From Deltaproteobacteria bacterium (lineage in GTDB: Bacteria; Desulfobacterota; JAENJC01), in contig JAUSKU010000077.1 in assembly GCA_030646755.1 (NCBI GenBank), positions 1-64,000 of the forward strand: a stretch of DNA of 64,000 nucleotides, read 5' to 3'. Position numbers and translations under genes: made by a program. The notes below the pieces were generated by a model. It ran no database searches, was not told the origin of the DNA, and saw only the letters and a list, made by a program, of their open reading frames with translations. Shown one piece after another: positions 33,245 through 43,733 of this stretch; the stretch's first letter is position 1, and every line of letters starts with the position of its first letter.

Positions 33245-34831
33245 ATGAAGCGAGTTTTGATAAGCGACAAGATGTCCGAAAAGGCCGTAGAGGTCTTCAA
33301 GAGGTTCCCTGATATCCAGGTGGATTACAAGACAGGCCTTAAGCCGGATGAGCTGAAGGCTATAATTAAGGATTACGACGGCCTTGCCATCCGCAGCTCT
33401 ACAAAGGTGACGGCAGAGATAATAGAGGCCGCCACAAACCTGAAGGTAGTGGGACGTGCAGGCATAGGTGTCGACAACGTCGATATCCCCGCCGCCAGTA
33501 AGCGCGGAATCATTGTAATGAACACCCCTTACGGGAACACGACCACAACAGCCGAACATGCCATTTCCATGATGCTTTCCCTTGCCAGGGACATCCCCCA
33601 GGCAACGGCCTCAACGAGGGCTGCCAAGTGGGAGAAGAACAAGTATATGGGCAAGGAGATCACCAACAAGACCCTTGGAATTATAGGCATCGGGAACATC
33701 GGCTCCATTGTGGTCAGCAGGGCGCAAGGTTTGAAGATGAATGTTATTGCTTATGACCCTTTTATATCTCCTGACAAGGCAGTCGAGCTTGGCGTAGAAC
33801 TGGTGACCCTCAATGATCTCTTCAAGAGGGCCGACTTTATCTCCCTCCATATCCCCCTTACCAAGGACACAAAGGATTTGCTTAACAAAGATGCCTTTGC
33901 CAAGATGAAGGACGGGGTGATGGTCGTCAACTGCGCGAGGGGAGGTATCATTAATGAGGCCGACCTTGCGGAGGCGATAAAATCAGGAAAGGTCAGGGGA
34001 GCTGCCTTAGACGTATTTGAAAAGGAACCGCCTGATGCGGACAATCCTCTTCTGGCGTTGGAGCAGGTGATCTGCACCCCTCACCTCGGGGCTTCTACTG
34101 ACGAGGCACAGGAAAATGTGGCTGTGGATGTGGCGGAGCAGATAGCTGATTTCCTTGTGAACGGGACCATAAGGAACGCGCTGAACGTACCTTCGGTCAG
34201 CGGGGATGTGATGAAGAAGATAGCCCCGTATCTTTCCCTTGTCGAAAAGATGGGCGCATTCCATGCACAAATATCGCAGGGAGGGTTCGAAGAGGTGGTG
34301 ATCGAATACAGCGGCGAGGTAGCAAACGCGCCGGTGGCCCCAATGACAATATCTGCCTTAAAAGGGCTTCTCACTCCTATAATGGGAGAGATGGTAAACT
34401 TTGTAAACGCCCCTATAATGGCAAAAGACAGAGGGATCAAGGTCGTTGAGTCCAAATCAACGGAAACCGAAGACTTTTCATCCCTCATAACTATGAAGGT
34501 AAAGACTTCCGGAGGGGAGAACACTCTTGCAGGGACGTTATTCGGCAAAAAGGAGCCAAGGATAGTAAGGATTAACAACTTCCATCTGGAGGCGACACCG
34601 GAAGGGACAAAGTTGTTCATATACAACCACGACAGGCCCGGCGTCATTGGCAACATAGGCACCCTGATGGGGAAGAGCAATGTAAACATAGGCACCATGG
34701 AATTCGGAAGGGACAAGGTCGGAGGTATGGCCATTTCATTGCTTTCCATAGATTCAGTTATTTCCGATGCCGTAATGGAAGAGGTCAAGAAGCTTCCGAA
34801 TATTGTGTCTGCGACCCAGGTAAGGCTTTAA
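33245..34831 (+). CDS. serA: D-3-phosphoglycerate dehydrogenase
   Basis: Oxidises 3-phosphoglycerate to phosphohydroxypyruvate with NAD+, first step of serine synthesis. 528 aa, long form: substrate/NAD domains (GRAGIGVDNVDIPAASKRG, NTPYGNTTTTAEHAI, nucleotide motif GIIGIGNIGSIV, NCARGGIINEADLAEAI, HLGASTDEAQ), an intervening allosteric substrate-binding domain, and a C-terminal ACT domain (TKLFIYNHDRPGVIGNIGTL) for feedback by serine. The ATG at 33245 follows GGAGG by 6 nt; the in-frame TTG at 33233 lies before that site. Confidence 0.96.
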   Translation: MKRVLISDKMSEKAVEVFKRFPDIQVDYKTGLKPDELKAIIKDYDGLAIRSSTKVTAEIIEAATNLKVVGRAGIGVDNVDIPAASKRGIIVMNTPYGNTTTTAEHAISMMLSLARDIPQATASTRAAKWEKNKYMGKEITNKTLGIIGIGNIGSIVVSRAQGLKMNVIAYDPFISPDKAVELGVELVTLNDLFKRADFISLHIPLTKDTKDLLNKDAFAKMKDGVMVVNCARGGIINEADLAEAIKSGKVRGAALDVFEKEPPDADNPLLALEQVICTPHLGASTDEAQENVAVDVAEQIADFLVNGTIRNALNVPSVSGDVMKKIAPYLSLVEKMGAFHAQISQGGFEEVVIEYSGEVANAPVAPMTISALKGLLTPIMGEMVNFVNAPIMAKDRGIKVVESKSTETEDFSSLITMKVKTSGGENTLAGTLFGKKEPRIVRINNFHLEATPEGTKLFIYNHDRPGVIGNIGTLMGKSNVNIGTMEFGRDKVGGMAISLLSIDSVISDAVMEEVKKLPNIVSATQVRL

Positions 34832-34860
34832 ACTCGCAAGATAATATTGAATAGTAATGA

Positions 34861-34894
34861 AAAGACCCTGGGAGAACTCTCAGGGTCTTTTTTT
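34861..34894 (+). terminator. Rho-independent terminator of serA
   Basis: AAAGACCCTGGGAG and CTCTCAGGGTCTTT form a 14-bp stem with a 2-base loop, followed by TTTT. It lies 30 bp after the serA stop codon. Confidence 0.92.
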
Positions 34895-34958
34895 GACTGC
34901 CTGCCCTCTGATTTCTTTTATGGACATGCATATCATTTTTTGATAAAGTCAGTACTCT

Positions 34959-35951
34959 ATGGTTCAAACAGAGATAACCCTTCCCAAGGGAGTGCGGGAT
35001 GTCCTCCCTGAAAGGACAGCTAAGAGAAACGCCCTTATAAGGAATATAGTTTCCGTATTTGAAGGTTGCGACTATAGGGAGGTTACGACCCCCTTCCTGG
35101 AATACTTGGATGTGATAACCCAGGGGGCCGGAAAGGACCTGAAAAAGAGGGTTGTAAAGTTTACGGACAGGGCAACAGGAAGGTCCCTCTCGCTCCGCCC
35201 GGACTTTACCCCCCAGATAGCGAGAATAGTTGCAACTCACTACAGAGAAAAGAAGAAACCTGTAAGGCTATCGTATCATGGAAGCGTGATCCGTCTCGCA
35301 GAGGATGCCAGTGGCGGACAGAAGGAGTTATATCAGGCAGGAGTTGAACTCATCGGAGCCCCTTCTCCTGATGCCGATGCGGAAGTAATATCATTGGCAA
35401 TAGAACTGCTTAAGGCCAGCGGTCTAAATGATTTCAAGATAGCTATAGGACAAGTGGATTTTGTAAGAGGCATCCTTGATGAAGCAGATCTTTCACAATC
35501 AGACAGAGCTAAAGTGTTGGATGCTATATCCAAAAGAGATTCAACTCTACTGAATGAGATGTCAACAACTTTGACGCATGGTGATCTATTAATTCCCTTC
35601 CAAACTCTTTTGTATCTATTTGGCGGTGAAGATGTTTTATATAGACGAGATGAAAAAAAGCTTATAACAAATCAAAGATCGAGAGATGCTCTGGATAATA
35701 TAAGGACCGTATACGAGAGCCTTAAACATAAAAATTTATCCAATTATGTTTCTGTCGATCTATGTGAGATTAGAGGATTTGATTACCATACAGGAATAAT
35801 ATTTGAAGGGTTTGTAAACGGTGTGGGAAGCGCGATTTGCGGTGGTGGAAGATACGATAATCTTTTGGCGAGTTTCGGATATCCATCTCCTGCAACAGGT
35901 TTTGCTATAGACCTGGATATTTTGATGTTGGCAATAGAACGGCAAGGATGA
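34959..35951 (+). CDS. hisZ: ATP phosphoribosyltransferase regulatory subunit
   Basis: HisZ is a histidyl-tRNA-synthetase-like protein lacking aminoacylation and tRNA-binding parts; it allosterically supports the short HisG. Class II motifs are visible: LPKGVRDVLPERTAKRN, motif 2-like LSYHGSVIRLAEDASGGQKE, and CEIRGFDYHTGIIFEGFV, GGGRYDNLL. At 330 aa it has no anticodon-binding domain, fitting HisZ rather than HisS. Followed by purA 18 bp on. From about 35400 to the end the sequence becomes more A/T-rich than the first half. hisG is not in the window. Confidence 0.9.
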   Translation: MVQTEITLPKGVRDVLPERTAKRNALIRNIVSVFEGCDYREVTTPFLEYLDVITQGAGKDLKKRVVKFTDRATGRSLSLRPDFTPQIARIVATHYREKKKPVRLSYHGSVIRLAEDASGGQKELYQAGVELIGAPSPDADAEVISLAIELLKASGLNDFKIAIGQVDFVRGILDEADLSQSDRAKVLDAISKRDSTLLNEMSTTLTHGDLLIPFQTLLYLFGGEDVLYRRDEKKLITNQRSRDALDNIRTVYESLKHKNLSNYVSVDLCEIRGFDYHTGIIFEGFVNGVGSAICGGGRYDNLLASFGYPSPATGFAIDLDILMLAIERQG

Positions 35952-35969
35952 TTTAGAAAGGGGATTTAA

Positions 35970-37259
<1,290 letters not shown>

Positions 37260-37721
37260 AACTCTTTCAGTTGATCTAATCTCATTCTCTAGGCCTTCCA
37301 TAGGCCTATTTTTTCACCTAAAAAATGTATTTGGACACAGATGAACACAGATTTATACTGTTAATTCAAAGACTTAGAGAAAAATATATCCTCACCTTTT
37401 GGATGATGTCTTTATTTCATGTATTATCTGTTTTATCTGTGTTTATCCGCTTTAATCTGTGTCCCATTGCAGGATTTAGGTTTCATTCGATTCCGCATTA
37501 ATTATGCAACAAATCGTTGCTTGGTGTAATATTTTGTTGCAACATAATATTGCATAACTCGTCTCCTAATTCTTCTCTGGTTATTTTAATATCCTATGAT
37601 TCTGATACGTTACACTATTTTTTAAACTTTGGCACAACTCCTGCTATATACCTCCCGTCAAGTTCAAAAACATCTCTCGTCTTATTCAGTCCAATAAAAA
37701 ATATTTAAAGGAGGATAGATT
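37260..37721. other. Long intergenic region with an inverted low-complexity repeat
   Basis: No gene. 37333-37464 begins GGACACAGATGAACACAGAT and ends, on the other strand, with GGACACAGATTAAAGCGGAT, so it is bounded by inverted A/C-rich repeats. The remainder (37500-37700) is A/T-rich and probably holds the sigma-factor promoter; no clear -35/-10 pair stands out. AAAGGAGG at 37707 is the ribosome-binding site of the next gene. Confidence 0.6.
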
Positions 37722-38663
37722 ATGTCAGGGAGTTTAGCTGTAGCTCGTATCGGTAAAGGAAGGTTTCAAGCATATAGATCTGAGATAGGCGATGCCGGTG
37801 CTAATGAGAATGCGGGATGGCCTGAAACCGCGCCGTTTTCTGACACATTAAAATCGTACCTCAAAGACGTAAGAAAGTTATCACTCTTCTCTCCTGGTGA
37901 AGAGCGTATTGTTGCCGAAGGGATAGAGAATGGGTTTGGCGCCTCAAGGCAGAGGATGGTTGAGGCCAACCTGCGGCTGGTGGTAAAGATAGCCAAGGCA
38001 TATGTAAACCGCGGCCTTCCTCTCTCCGACCTCATCGAAGAGGGAAATATTGGTCTTATAAAGGCAGCAGAAAAGTTCCAGCTCAGCAAGAACTGCAAAT
38101 TTTCCACATATGCCACATGGTGGATAAGGCAATCTATAGAAAGGGCTTTGATGAACCAGCCCAGGGTTATAAGACTTCCTGTTCATATAGTCGAAAACAT
38201 AAACAAGTTAAACAAGTCTCTTAAGAAACTCCGGCAAATGAATCGTAAAGAGCCTTCCATCCAGGATGTGTCCGTTGACATTGGATTTCCTGAAAGATAT
38301 GTCAAAGACCTCATGATATTGGTGGAAAAGACCTCATCCCTGGAATCACCCATGGGAGGGTCTTCGGAGCATGTACTCTTGGACACGATAGAGGATAAAG
38401 ACTTCGAAGCTCCTGATATCTCAATTGACAGGGTGAGGGTTGCAAAGCAACTCAGGGGATGGCTTGATGGGCTTACTGAGACGGAGAAGAGGATTTTAAC
38501 CCTCCGCTATGGCCTTGACGGGGATGAGTCTATGACTCTTGAGTCCATAGGCAAGATTTTCAAGTTGAGCAGGGAAAGGATAAGGCAGATTGAAGTGGCT
38601 GCTCTCGATAAAATTCGAGCTGCCACAAGCGAAAACGGTATAACATTCCAGGATATGATTTAA
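37722..38663 (+). CDS. RNA polymerase sigma-70 family factor, RpoS-like group 2
   Basis: 313 aa. Region 1.2/2 ([78 protein letters not shown]), region 3 ([20 protein letters not shown]) and region 4 with the -35-binding helix ([20 protein letters not shown]) are all present. It lacks the long N-terminal region of the primary sigma, so it is a group 2 factor, likely for stationary or stress conditions. Nothing in the context tells which genes it serves. Confidence 0.88.
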   Translation: MSGSLAVARIGKGRFQAYRSEIGDAGANENAGWPETAPFSDTLKSYLKDVRKLSLFSPGEERIVAEGIENGFGASRQRMVEANLRLVVKIAKAYVNRGLPLSDLIEEGNIGLIKAAEKFQLSKNCKFSTYATWWIRQSIERALMNQPRVIRLPVHIVENINKLNKSLKKLRQMNRKEPSIQDVSVDIGFPERYVKDLMILVEKTSSLESPMGGSSEHVLLDTIEDKDFEAPDISIDRVRVAKQLRGWLDGLTETEKRILTLRYGLDGDESMTLESIGKIFKLSRERIRQIEVAALDKIRAATSENGITFQDMI

Positions 38664-38703
38664 TATAGAGGGCCTCTTTAAAAGTCTATTTTTAAACATA
38701 AAG

Positions 38704-38749
38704 GGCACAGAGAAATAACCTTTATTCCCAATATGGTTTACTCTGTGCC
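38704..38749 (+). other. Inverted repeat after the sigma-factor gene
   Basis: GGCACAGAG (38704-38712) and CTCTGTGCC (38741-38749) are perfect arms, extended imperfectly by AAATAACC / GGTTTA. No T-run follows. It could act as a weak transcription stop or be another mobile palindrome. Confidence 0.45.
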
Positions 38750-38957
38750 TCAATGCCTCTTCTTTCCCATTCCATCTATTTGTACTACCATTGGAAAAAG
38801 TCAACATAACCCTTTTGAATTATGTAAATAAGAGTGGCTTAAACCTTGACTTTCCCTCCCCCCTTCCTGTAAAATAATATTTTCAACTCATCTTATTTAT
38901 CTTGAGGATTTCGGATCTTGGGCTTATTGAAAGCCTATCGGGAGAATTGCGCACGGC

Positions 38958-41195
38958 ATGGACAAAGGGAAATTCATAGACCAGGCCCAGAAGTATATGC
39001 TGAAGGGGCAGATCGATAAGGCTATTGCTGAATACCAGAAGGCGGTGGAGGCAGATCCTAAGGATTTGAGGACTCGTCTTAAGCTGGGGGAATTATATCT
39101 AAAGAAAGAGAATAAGGTCTCGGCTGTTGATGAATATTCTAAGGCTGCCGAATCATTTGCCTCTGACGGTTTTAACCTTCAGGCCATAGCGGTTTACAAG
39201 CAACTTCTCAGGATAGACGCTTCCATATCCGACATCTACATAAGGCTTGCAGACCTTTACAGGAAGCAAGGACTCATCGCAGATGCCCTCGCCCAATACA
39301 GGATAGTAATAAACAATCATGAGAAACAGGGAAAGCTCGGGGAAGCCATAGACGCCCTTAAACAGATGGCAACTATGGACCCTGAGAACTTCAGCATAAG
39401 GGCCAAGATTGCCGACCTTTATTTAAAAAGCGGAAACAGAAAGGATGCCTTAGAAGAGTACTCAAGGATAGCAAGTGACCTGAAGAATAAGGGAAGGATA
39501 AATGATGTTATCATCCTTTACGATAAGCTTTTATCTGCCGACCCCTCTTGTACAGATGCCCTCAGGGAGTTGGGAGAGGTGTATCTCAGGAGTGGTAAGA
39601 GGAATGAGGCCCTTTCCAGACTTCAGGATGCAATAAAAGGGGACCCAAATGATACAAAGGCATTGTCCCTCCTGGCCGAAACTTATATTGCCCTAAACGA
39701 ACTTGGAAGCTCGAGGCTGACATATGAACATCTTTTACGGGTGGATCCGTCATCTGTTGAGGGAGGTAAGGGGATAGTCACCCTTTTCATTAAGGAGGGC
39801 GATTGGAAGGCAGCAGTAGAGGCCGCTATCCCTGTTGTAGACAAGGTCATAGAAAAGAATGGTTATGATACCGCCCTCTCCATCCTGCTTGAATTTTATA
39901 GAAACGATATTAAAGATCAGCAGATCCTTGAAAAGATGGCTGACGTATACAGGCTCAAGGGCGAAAGAGATAAGGAGATAGAGGTCAGGGATGAGATTGC
40001 ACATCTCTATGAAACAAGAGGCGAGGCCGCCAAGGCGGAGGAGATTGAGGAAGAGGTAGAAGTAGAAGAGGTTGAGGAAGCGCATATTGAAGAACTCCCC
40101 TTGGAGGAACATTTCGTTTTGCGTAAGGAAGAGGCAAAGGAGGCCCCTTCCGAGGATATATCAAAATATCTGACAGAGGCAGAGGTATACGTAAAGTATG
40201 GCCTTCCAGACAAGGCCATAGATATCCTAAAGTCCGCTTATGATTCATTCCCTGATAATGTTGAGGTCCGCAATAGGCTTGCTTCTCTTGGGGTTTCTAT
40301 ACCCGGACCTGTTGAGGAAGTATTGCCTGAGCTTGAAGAGATATCTTTGGAGGTCGAGCTTCCCGATGGAATCGAAGTCCCGGAGATTGAGGAAATAGCG
40401 GAAGTAGAGGTTGCTGAAGAGGCTAAGCCTGAGGAATACCCTCTTTCAATAGTCAGGAAGGATCTGGATGAGGCGGATTTTTATATCCAGCAGGGGCTTT
40501 ATGATGATGCGAGAGGGGTCTGCAACCGTATTCTGGAACTTTATCCTGGGGATGAAGAGACCCTTTTAAAACTCAATGAAATTGATGAGGCTGTCAAGGC
40601 ACCGGCATCTGTCCCTGTATCTGCTCCTCCTGCCGAAGAAGGTGCAGCAGAAAGCTTCTTTGACCTTGCTGCTGAATTGGATAGCGAGGAATTTGAGACC
40701 CTTACAACCCCGCCGGGGATGAGGGAGGGTGAGAAGTTCGGGTTCGAGGATCTTTTCTCGGAGTTCAAGAAAGGGGTGGAGACCCAGTTAGAGAAGGAAG
40801 ATACAGAGACTCATTATAACCTGGGGATAGCATATAAAGAGATGGGGCTTCTGGATGATGCAGTCCGGGAATTTAAAATAGCGGCATCAGACCCAAAGAA
40901 GGAATTTGATAGTTACAATCTTATAGGAATATGTTATGTTGAAAAAGGGATTCCTCAAAAGGCGGTAGATATCTTTAAGAAGGGTCTGGAACTTACCGGC
41001 AGAGCCGAAAATGAGTATGCCAGCATGAACTATGAACTGGGAGAGGCCTATGAGCAATGCGGAATGATCGCTGAGGCCCTTTCAGCATATGGGGAGTCCA
41101 GTAGGAGAAGCCCTGGTTTCAGGGATGTGGAATCAAAAATAGCGAGGCTTGGAGGAACAAGGGAAGTTAAAAAGGGAAGGGTTTCATTCATATGA
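38958..41195 (+). CDS. Large TPR protein with acidic linkers
   Basis: 745 aa. TPRs occupy about 1-310, 385-430, 485-530 and 610-735 (for example AIAEYQKAVEADPKDLRTRL and THYNLGIAYKEMGLLDDAVR). The connecting segments are very acidic (EEIEEEVEVEEVEEAHIEEL). No signal peptide, so it is cytoplasmic. FimV-type C-terminal TPRs are a resemblance only. It overlaps the ExeA-like ATPase gene by ATGA, so the two probably work together, perhaps on envelope or secretion assembly. The ATG at 38958 gives MDKGKFIDQAQKYMLKGQID. Confidence 0.78.
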   Translation: MDKGKFIDQAQKYMLKGQIDKAIAEYQKAVEADPKDLRTRLKLGELYLKKENKVSAVDEYSKAAESFASDGFNLQAIAVYKQLLRIDASISDIYIRLADLYRKQGLIADALAQYRIVINNHEKQGKLGEAIDALKQMATMDPENFSIRAKIADLYLKSGNRKDALEEYSRIASDLKNKGRINDVIILYDKLLSADPSCTDALRELGEVYLRSGKRNEALSRLQDAIKGDPNDTKALSLLAETYIALNELGSSRLTYEHLLRVDPSSVEGGKGIVTLFIKEGDWKAAVEAAIPVVDKVIEKNGYDTALSILLEFYRNDIKDQQILEKMADVYRLKGERDKEIEVRDEIAHLYETRGEAAKAEEIEEEVEVEEVEEAHIEELPLEEHFVLRKEEAKEAPSEDISKYLTEAEVYVKYGLPDKAIDILKSAYDSFPDNVEVRNRLASLGVSIPGPVEEVLPELEEISLEVELPDGIEVPEIEEIAEVEVAEEAKPEEYPLSIVRKDLDEADFYIQQGLYDDARGVCNRILELYPGDEETLLKLNEIDEAVKAPASVPVSAPPAEEGAAESFFDLAAELDSEEFETLTTPPGMREGEKFGFEDLFSEFKKGVETQLEKEDTETHYNLGIAYKEMGLLDDAVREFKIAASDPKKEFDSYNLIGICYVEKGIPQKAVDIFKKGLELTGRAENEYASMNYELGEAYEQCGMIAEALSAYGESSRRSPGFRDVESKIARLGGTREVKKGRVSFI

Positions 41196-42124
41196 GTTAT
41201 TTAAATTTCTTTGGATTCAACACGGAACCGTTTTCTAATGTTGCCATGGGCAAGTTTTATTACAATTCCCCCCGGCACGCCAAGGCCCTTGCAAAGCTTA
41301 GTTATGCTGTAGATTCCATGAAGGGACTTGCCCTTCTTGTCGGAAACATTGGGGCAGGAAAGACTACCTTGGCGAGGAGGTTTCTGGACAGCCTTCCTGA
41401 GGAAAAATATGAAGCAGCCCTGATCGTCATGGTCCACTCCTCAGTGGCGCCTGACTGGATATTGAAGAAGATAGCCCATCAGATGGGGATAGATGAACCA
41501 TCTCATGATAAGTTGAAGCTCCTCGGACAACTGTACGAAAGACTTGTTTCCATCCGCAAAAATGGGAAGAAAGCTGTTGTCCTGGTTGACGAGGCTCAGA
41601 TGCTTCAGACAAGAGAGATAATGGAGGAGTTCCGAGGGTTGCTTAATCTGGAAATCGAGGAAGCAAAGTTGATCTCTTTTGTTTTCTTTGGCCTTCCTGA
41701 GATAGATCAAAACCTGAAGCTTGATGAACCACTGGCCCAGAGGGTCGCCATTAGGGTCACCCTGGAGGCCATGGACCAGAAAGAGACTGAGGAGTATATA
41801 AGGCACAGGTTAGCGGTAGCCGGGAACAGCGGCATCACCTTTACAAAAGAGGCCTTTTCCATCATTTACAAGTATTCCTATGGTGTCCCGAGACTGATTA
41901 ACACCATGTGCGATAATGCATTCCTTGAAGCCTTCCTGCTTAAAAAGAAAGAGATAAATGAAGAACTGCTTGCCGGCGTTATTGAAGATCTCGGTCTTGA
42001 CATGAAATCACCCCGTCTTTCGGGAATTTTTGACAACCCTGCAACAGAGGGGAAAGAAGAACATACTCCGACATCCGAAAACGATGAAATAGATCTTCTC
42101 TTTCAGGGGCTTGAGAGTAATTGA
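41192..42124 (+). CDS. ExeA/GspA-like AAA ATPase
   Basis: 310-aa P-loop ATPase: MSYLNFFGFNTEPFSNV is the typical N-terminus, Walker A GNIGAGKTT (51-59), Walker B VVLVDEAQ, sensor region FVFFGLPEID, and the winged C-terminal part YGVPRLINTMCDNAFLEAF. ExeA-type ATPases power assembly of secretion or pilus machines across peptidoglycan; this copy has no transmembrane or peptidoglycan-binding extension and ends in an acidic tail. Coupled to the TPR gene by a 4-bp overlap. Confidence 0.85.
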   Translation: MSYLNFFGFNTEPFSNVAMGKFYYNSPRHAKALAKLSYAVDSMKGLALLVGNIGAGKTTLARRFLDSLPEEKYEAALIVMVHSSVAPDWILKKIAHQMGIDEPSHDKLKLLGQLYERLVSIRKNGKKAVVLVDEAQMLQTREIMEEFRGLLNLEIEEAKLISFVFFGLPEIDQNLKLDEPLAQRVAIRVTLEAMDQKETEEYIRHRLAVAGNSGITFTKEAFSIIYKYSYGVPRLINTMCDNAFLEAFLLKKKEINEELLAGVIEDLGLDMKSPRLSGIFDNPATEGKEEHTPTSENDEIDLLFQGLESN

Positions 42125-42241
42125 AATCAAAAGAGCCTCTTGAAAAAATGTCCATCATCACTCGTTAAGTATGTTAACTTCACAACCCCAATCACCGATT
42201 CATCCTTCACAAATCCGCTTTAGATAAAGGAGCGTTCTTAG

Positions 42242-43708
42242 ATGGCCAGCCTTAGGGAGATACTAATTCCCTCAGATGTTATCAAGGCCGCCTTCGAGGT
42301 CAGTAAAGAGGCTAAGCAGGAGGTCTTTTTGGTCGGTGGTACCGTCAGAGACCTTTTAATGAAATCAATGCTGGGAAATGATTTTGACTTTGTGGTCGAA
42401 GGAAATGGAATTACATTTGCCAAACTCTTTGCATACAAAATTAATGGGAGCTTCTTTGTGCTTGATGAGGAGAGGGACACGGCAAGGGTTGTATCAAAGA
42501 AAGGGTTCCAGGCTGACTTTTCAGGGGTGAGAGGGAGTATAGATGAAGACCTCAGGTCGAGGGATTTTACTATTAACTCCATGGCCATACCTTTAGATTT
42601 TATATTTGAGTCACAGGTCAGCATGATATTGGACCCGTTGGATGGGAAGAACGATATAGGGAGCAAGCTTCTTAGGGCATCATCACAAAATTCTATACAG
42701 GAAGACCCACTTAGGATTATGAGGGCATTCAGGTTTTCTTCTTCCCTTGATTTTGTCATAGATGAGGGACTGTCGAACCAGATAAAAAAACATTGTGAGG
42801 ATCTGAACAGGGTTTCCGAGGAACGGGTGAGGGCTGAGCTGTTCATGATCCTGGAGATGTCGGCGGCATATAAGACACTTAAGGGTATGGATGAAGCCGG
42901 AGTATTAAAAAGCTTGTTCCCTGAGGTTGAGAAATGGAAGGGGTTTTATCAGGGAGGATGGCATATCCACGACCTGTTTGATCATTCCATGAAGGCCGTA
43001 GATACCTCTGAAGAGGTATTAAGTCATTTAAACAGCTATTTCCCAAAACATGGCAAAGAGATCGATGATTACATGGCTGAAGAGATAGAGGCCTATGTGA
43101 CGAGGAGAGGCCTTGTCAAATTTGCTGCACTTCTGCACGACTCCGGTAAGTTCTACACAAGGGTCATGGAGGACGGTAGGGGGAGGTTTCTGGGACATGA
43201 GGGGGTAGGGGAGGGAATAACCGCAGATATTTCCAAAGGGCTTAAAATAGGTCGCAGGCCAGAGATGATACTTAGGGGTCTTACTGCAAACCATATGAGG
43301 GTGTTGGCCCTTTCAAAGCTCAAAAAGGTAACAAAGAGGGCTAAGTACAGGTTCTTCAGGGATGCTGAAGGTTTTAATCTCGACCTGCTCCTTCTGTCCC
43401 TCGCAGATGCCATGGCAACACCGATAGAGGGGGAGAGGTTCGAAGAGTTAAAAAGGTTGGTTCAGGGGTTAGCGGACTATTATTTTGACGAGTTTATAAC
43501 AGTTCCTCCTGCCCCTCTGCTTACAGGAGAAGATATTATGAAGTTGTTTGGGATTCCCCAGGGGAAAAGGGTCGGAGATATGTTAGAAATTTTGAGGGAA
43601 GCCGAGATAATGGCCAGGGTGTCAAATAAAAGGGAGGCAGTTAATTATTTAAAAAAAGTGGTCGTGGGCCAGTGGCCGGAAGAAGTTACAAGTAAAAACG
43701 ATAACTGA
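42242..43708 (+). CDS. CCA-adding enzyme / poly(A) polymerase family with HD domain
   Basis: 488-aa class II nucleotidyltransferase. N-terminal head: EVFLVGGTVRDLL, catalytic acids in GNDFDFVVEG, then RDFTINSMAI and RIMRAFRF. A C-terminal HD phosphohydrolase domain follows (KFAALLHDSGKFYT) with about 150 residues after it. It completes or repairs the tRNA CCA end, or adds poly(A) to RNA; the two cannot be told apart from sequence alone. The last 16 residues (KVVVGQWPEEVTSKNDN) are encoded by a CCACTG-type repeat, so the original stop has been overrun. Confidence 0.88.
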   Translation: MASLREILIPSDVIKAAFEVSKEAKQEVFLVGGTVRDLLMKSMLGNDFDFVVEGNGITFAKLFAYKINGSFFVLDEERDTARVVSKKGFQADFSGVRGSIDEDLRSRDFTINSMAIPLDFIFESQVSMILDPLDGKNDIGSKLLRASSQNSIQEDPLRIMRAFRFSSSLDFVIDEGLSNQIKKHCEDLNRVSEERVRAELFMILEMSAAYKTLKGMDEAGVLKSLFPEVEKWKGFYQGGWHIHDLFDHSMKAVDTSEEVLSHLNSYFPKHGKEIDDYMAEEIEAYVTRRGLVKFAALLHDSGKFYTRVMEDGRGRFLGHEGVGEGITADISKGLKIGRRPEMILRGLTANHMRVLALSKLKKVTKRAKYRFFRDAEGFNLDLLLLSLADAMATPIEGERFEELKRLVQGLADYYFDEFITVPPAPLLTGEDIMKLFGIPQGKRVGDMLEILREAEIMARVSNKREAVNYLKKVVVGQWPEEVTSKNDN

Positions 43709-43732
43709 CCACTGATCACCGGTCACTGATAA
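43656..43732. repeat. CCACTG-type repeat at the end of the CCA gene
   Basis: AGTGGTCGTGGGCCAGTGGC on the left and GACCACTGATCACCGGTCAC on the right of a 30-bp centre. Partly coding (last residues of the CCA enzyme), partly the 25-bp gap to the convergent NtrC-type gene. Related to 28423-28453 and 52266-52347. Confidence 0.65.
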
Positions 43733-43733
43733 T

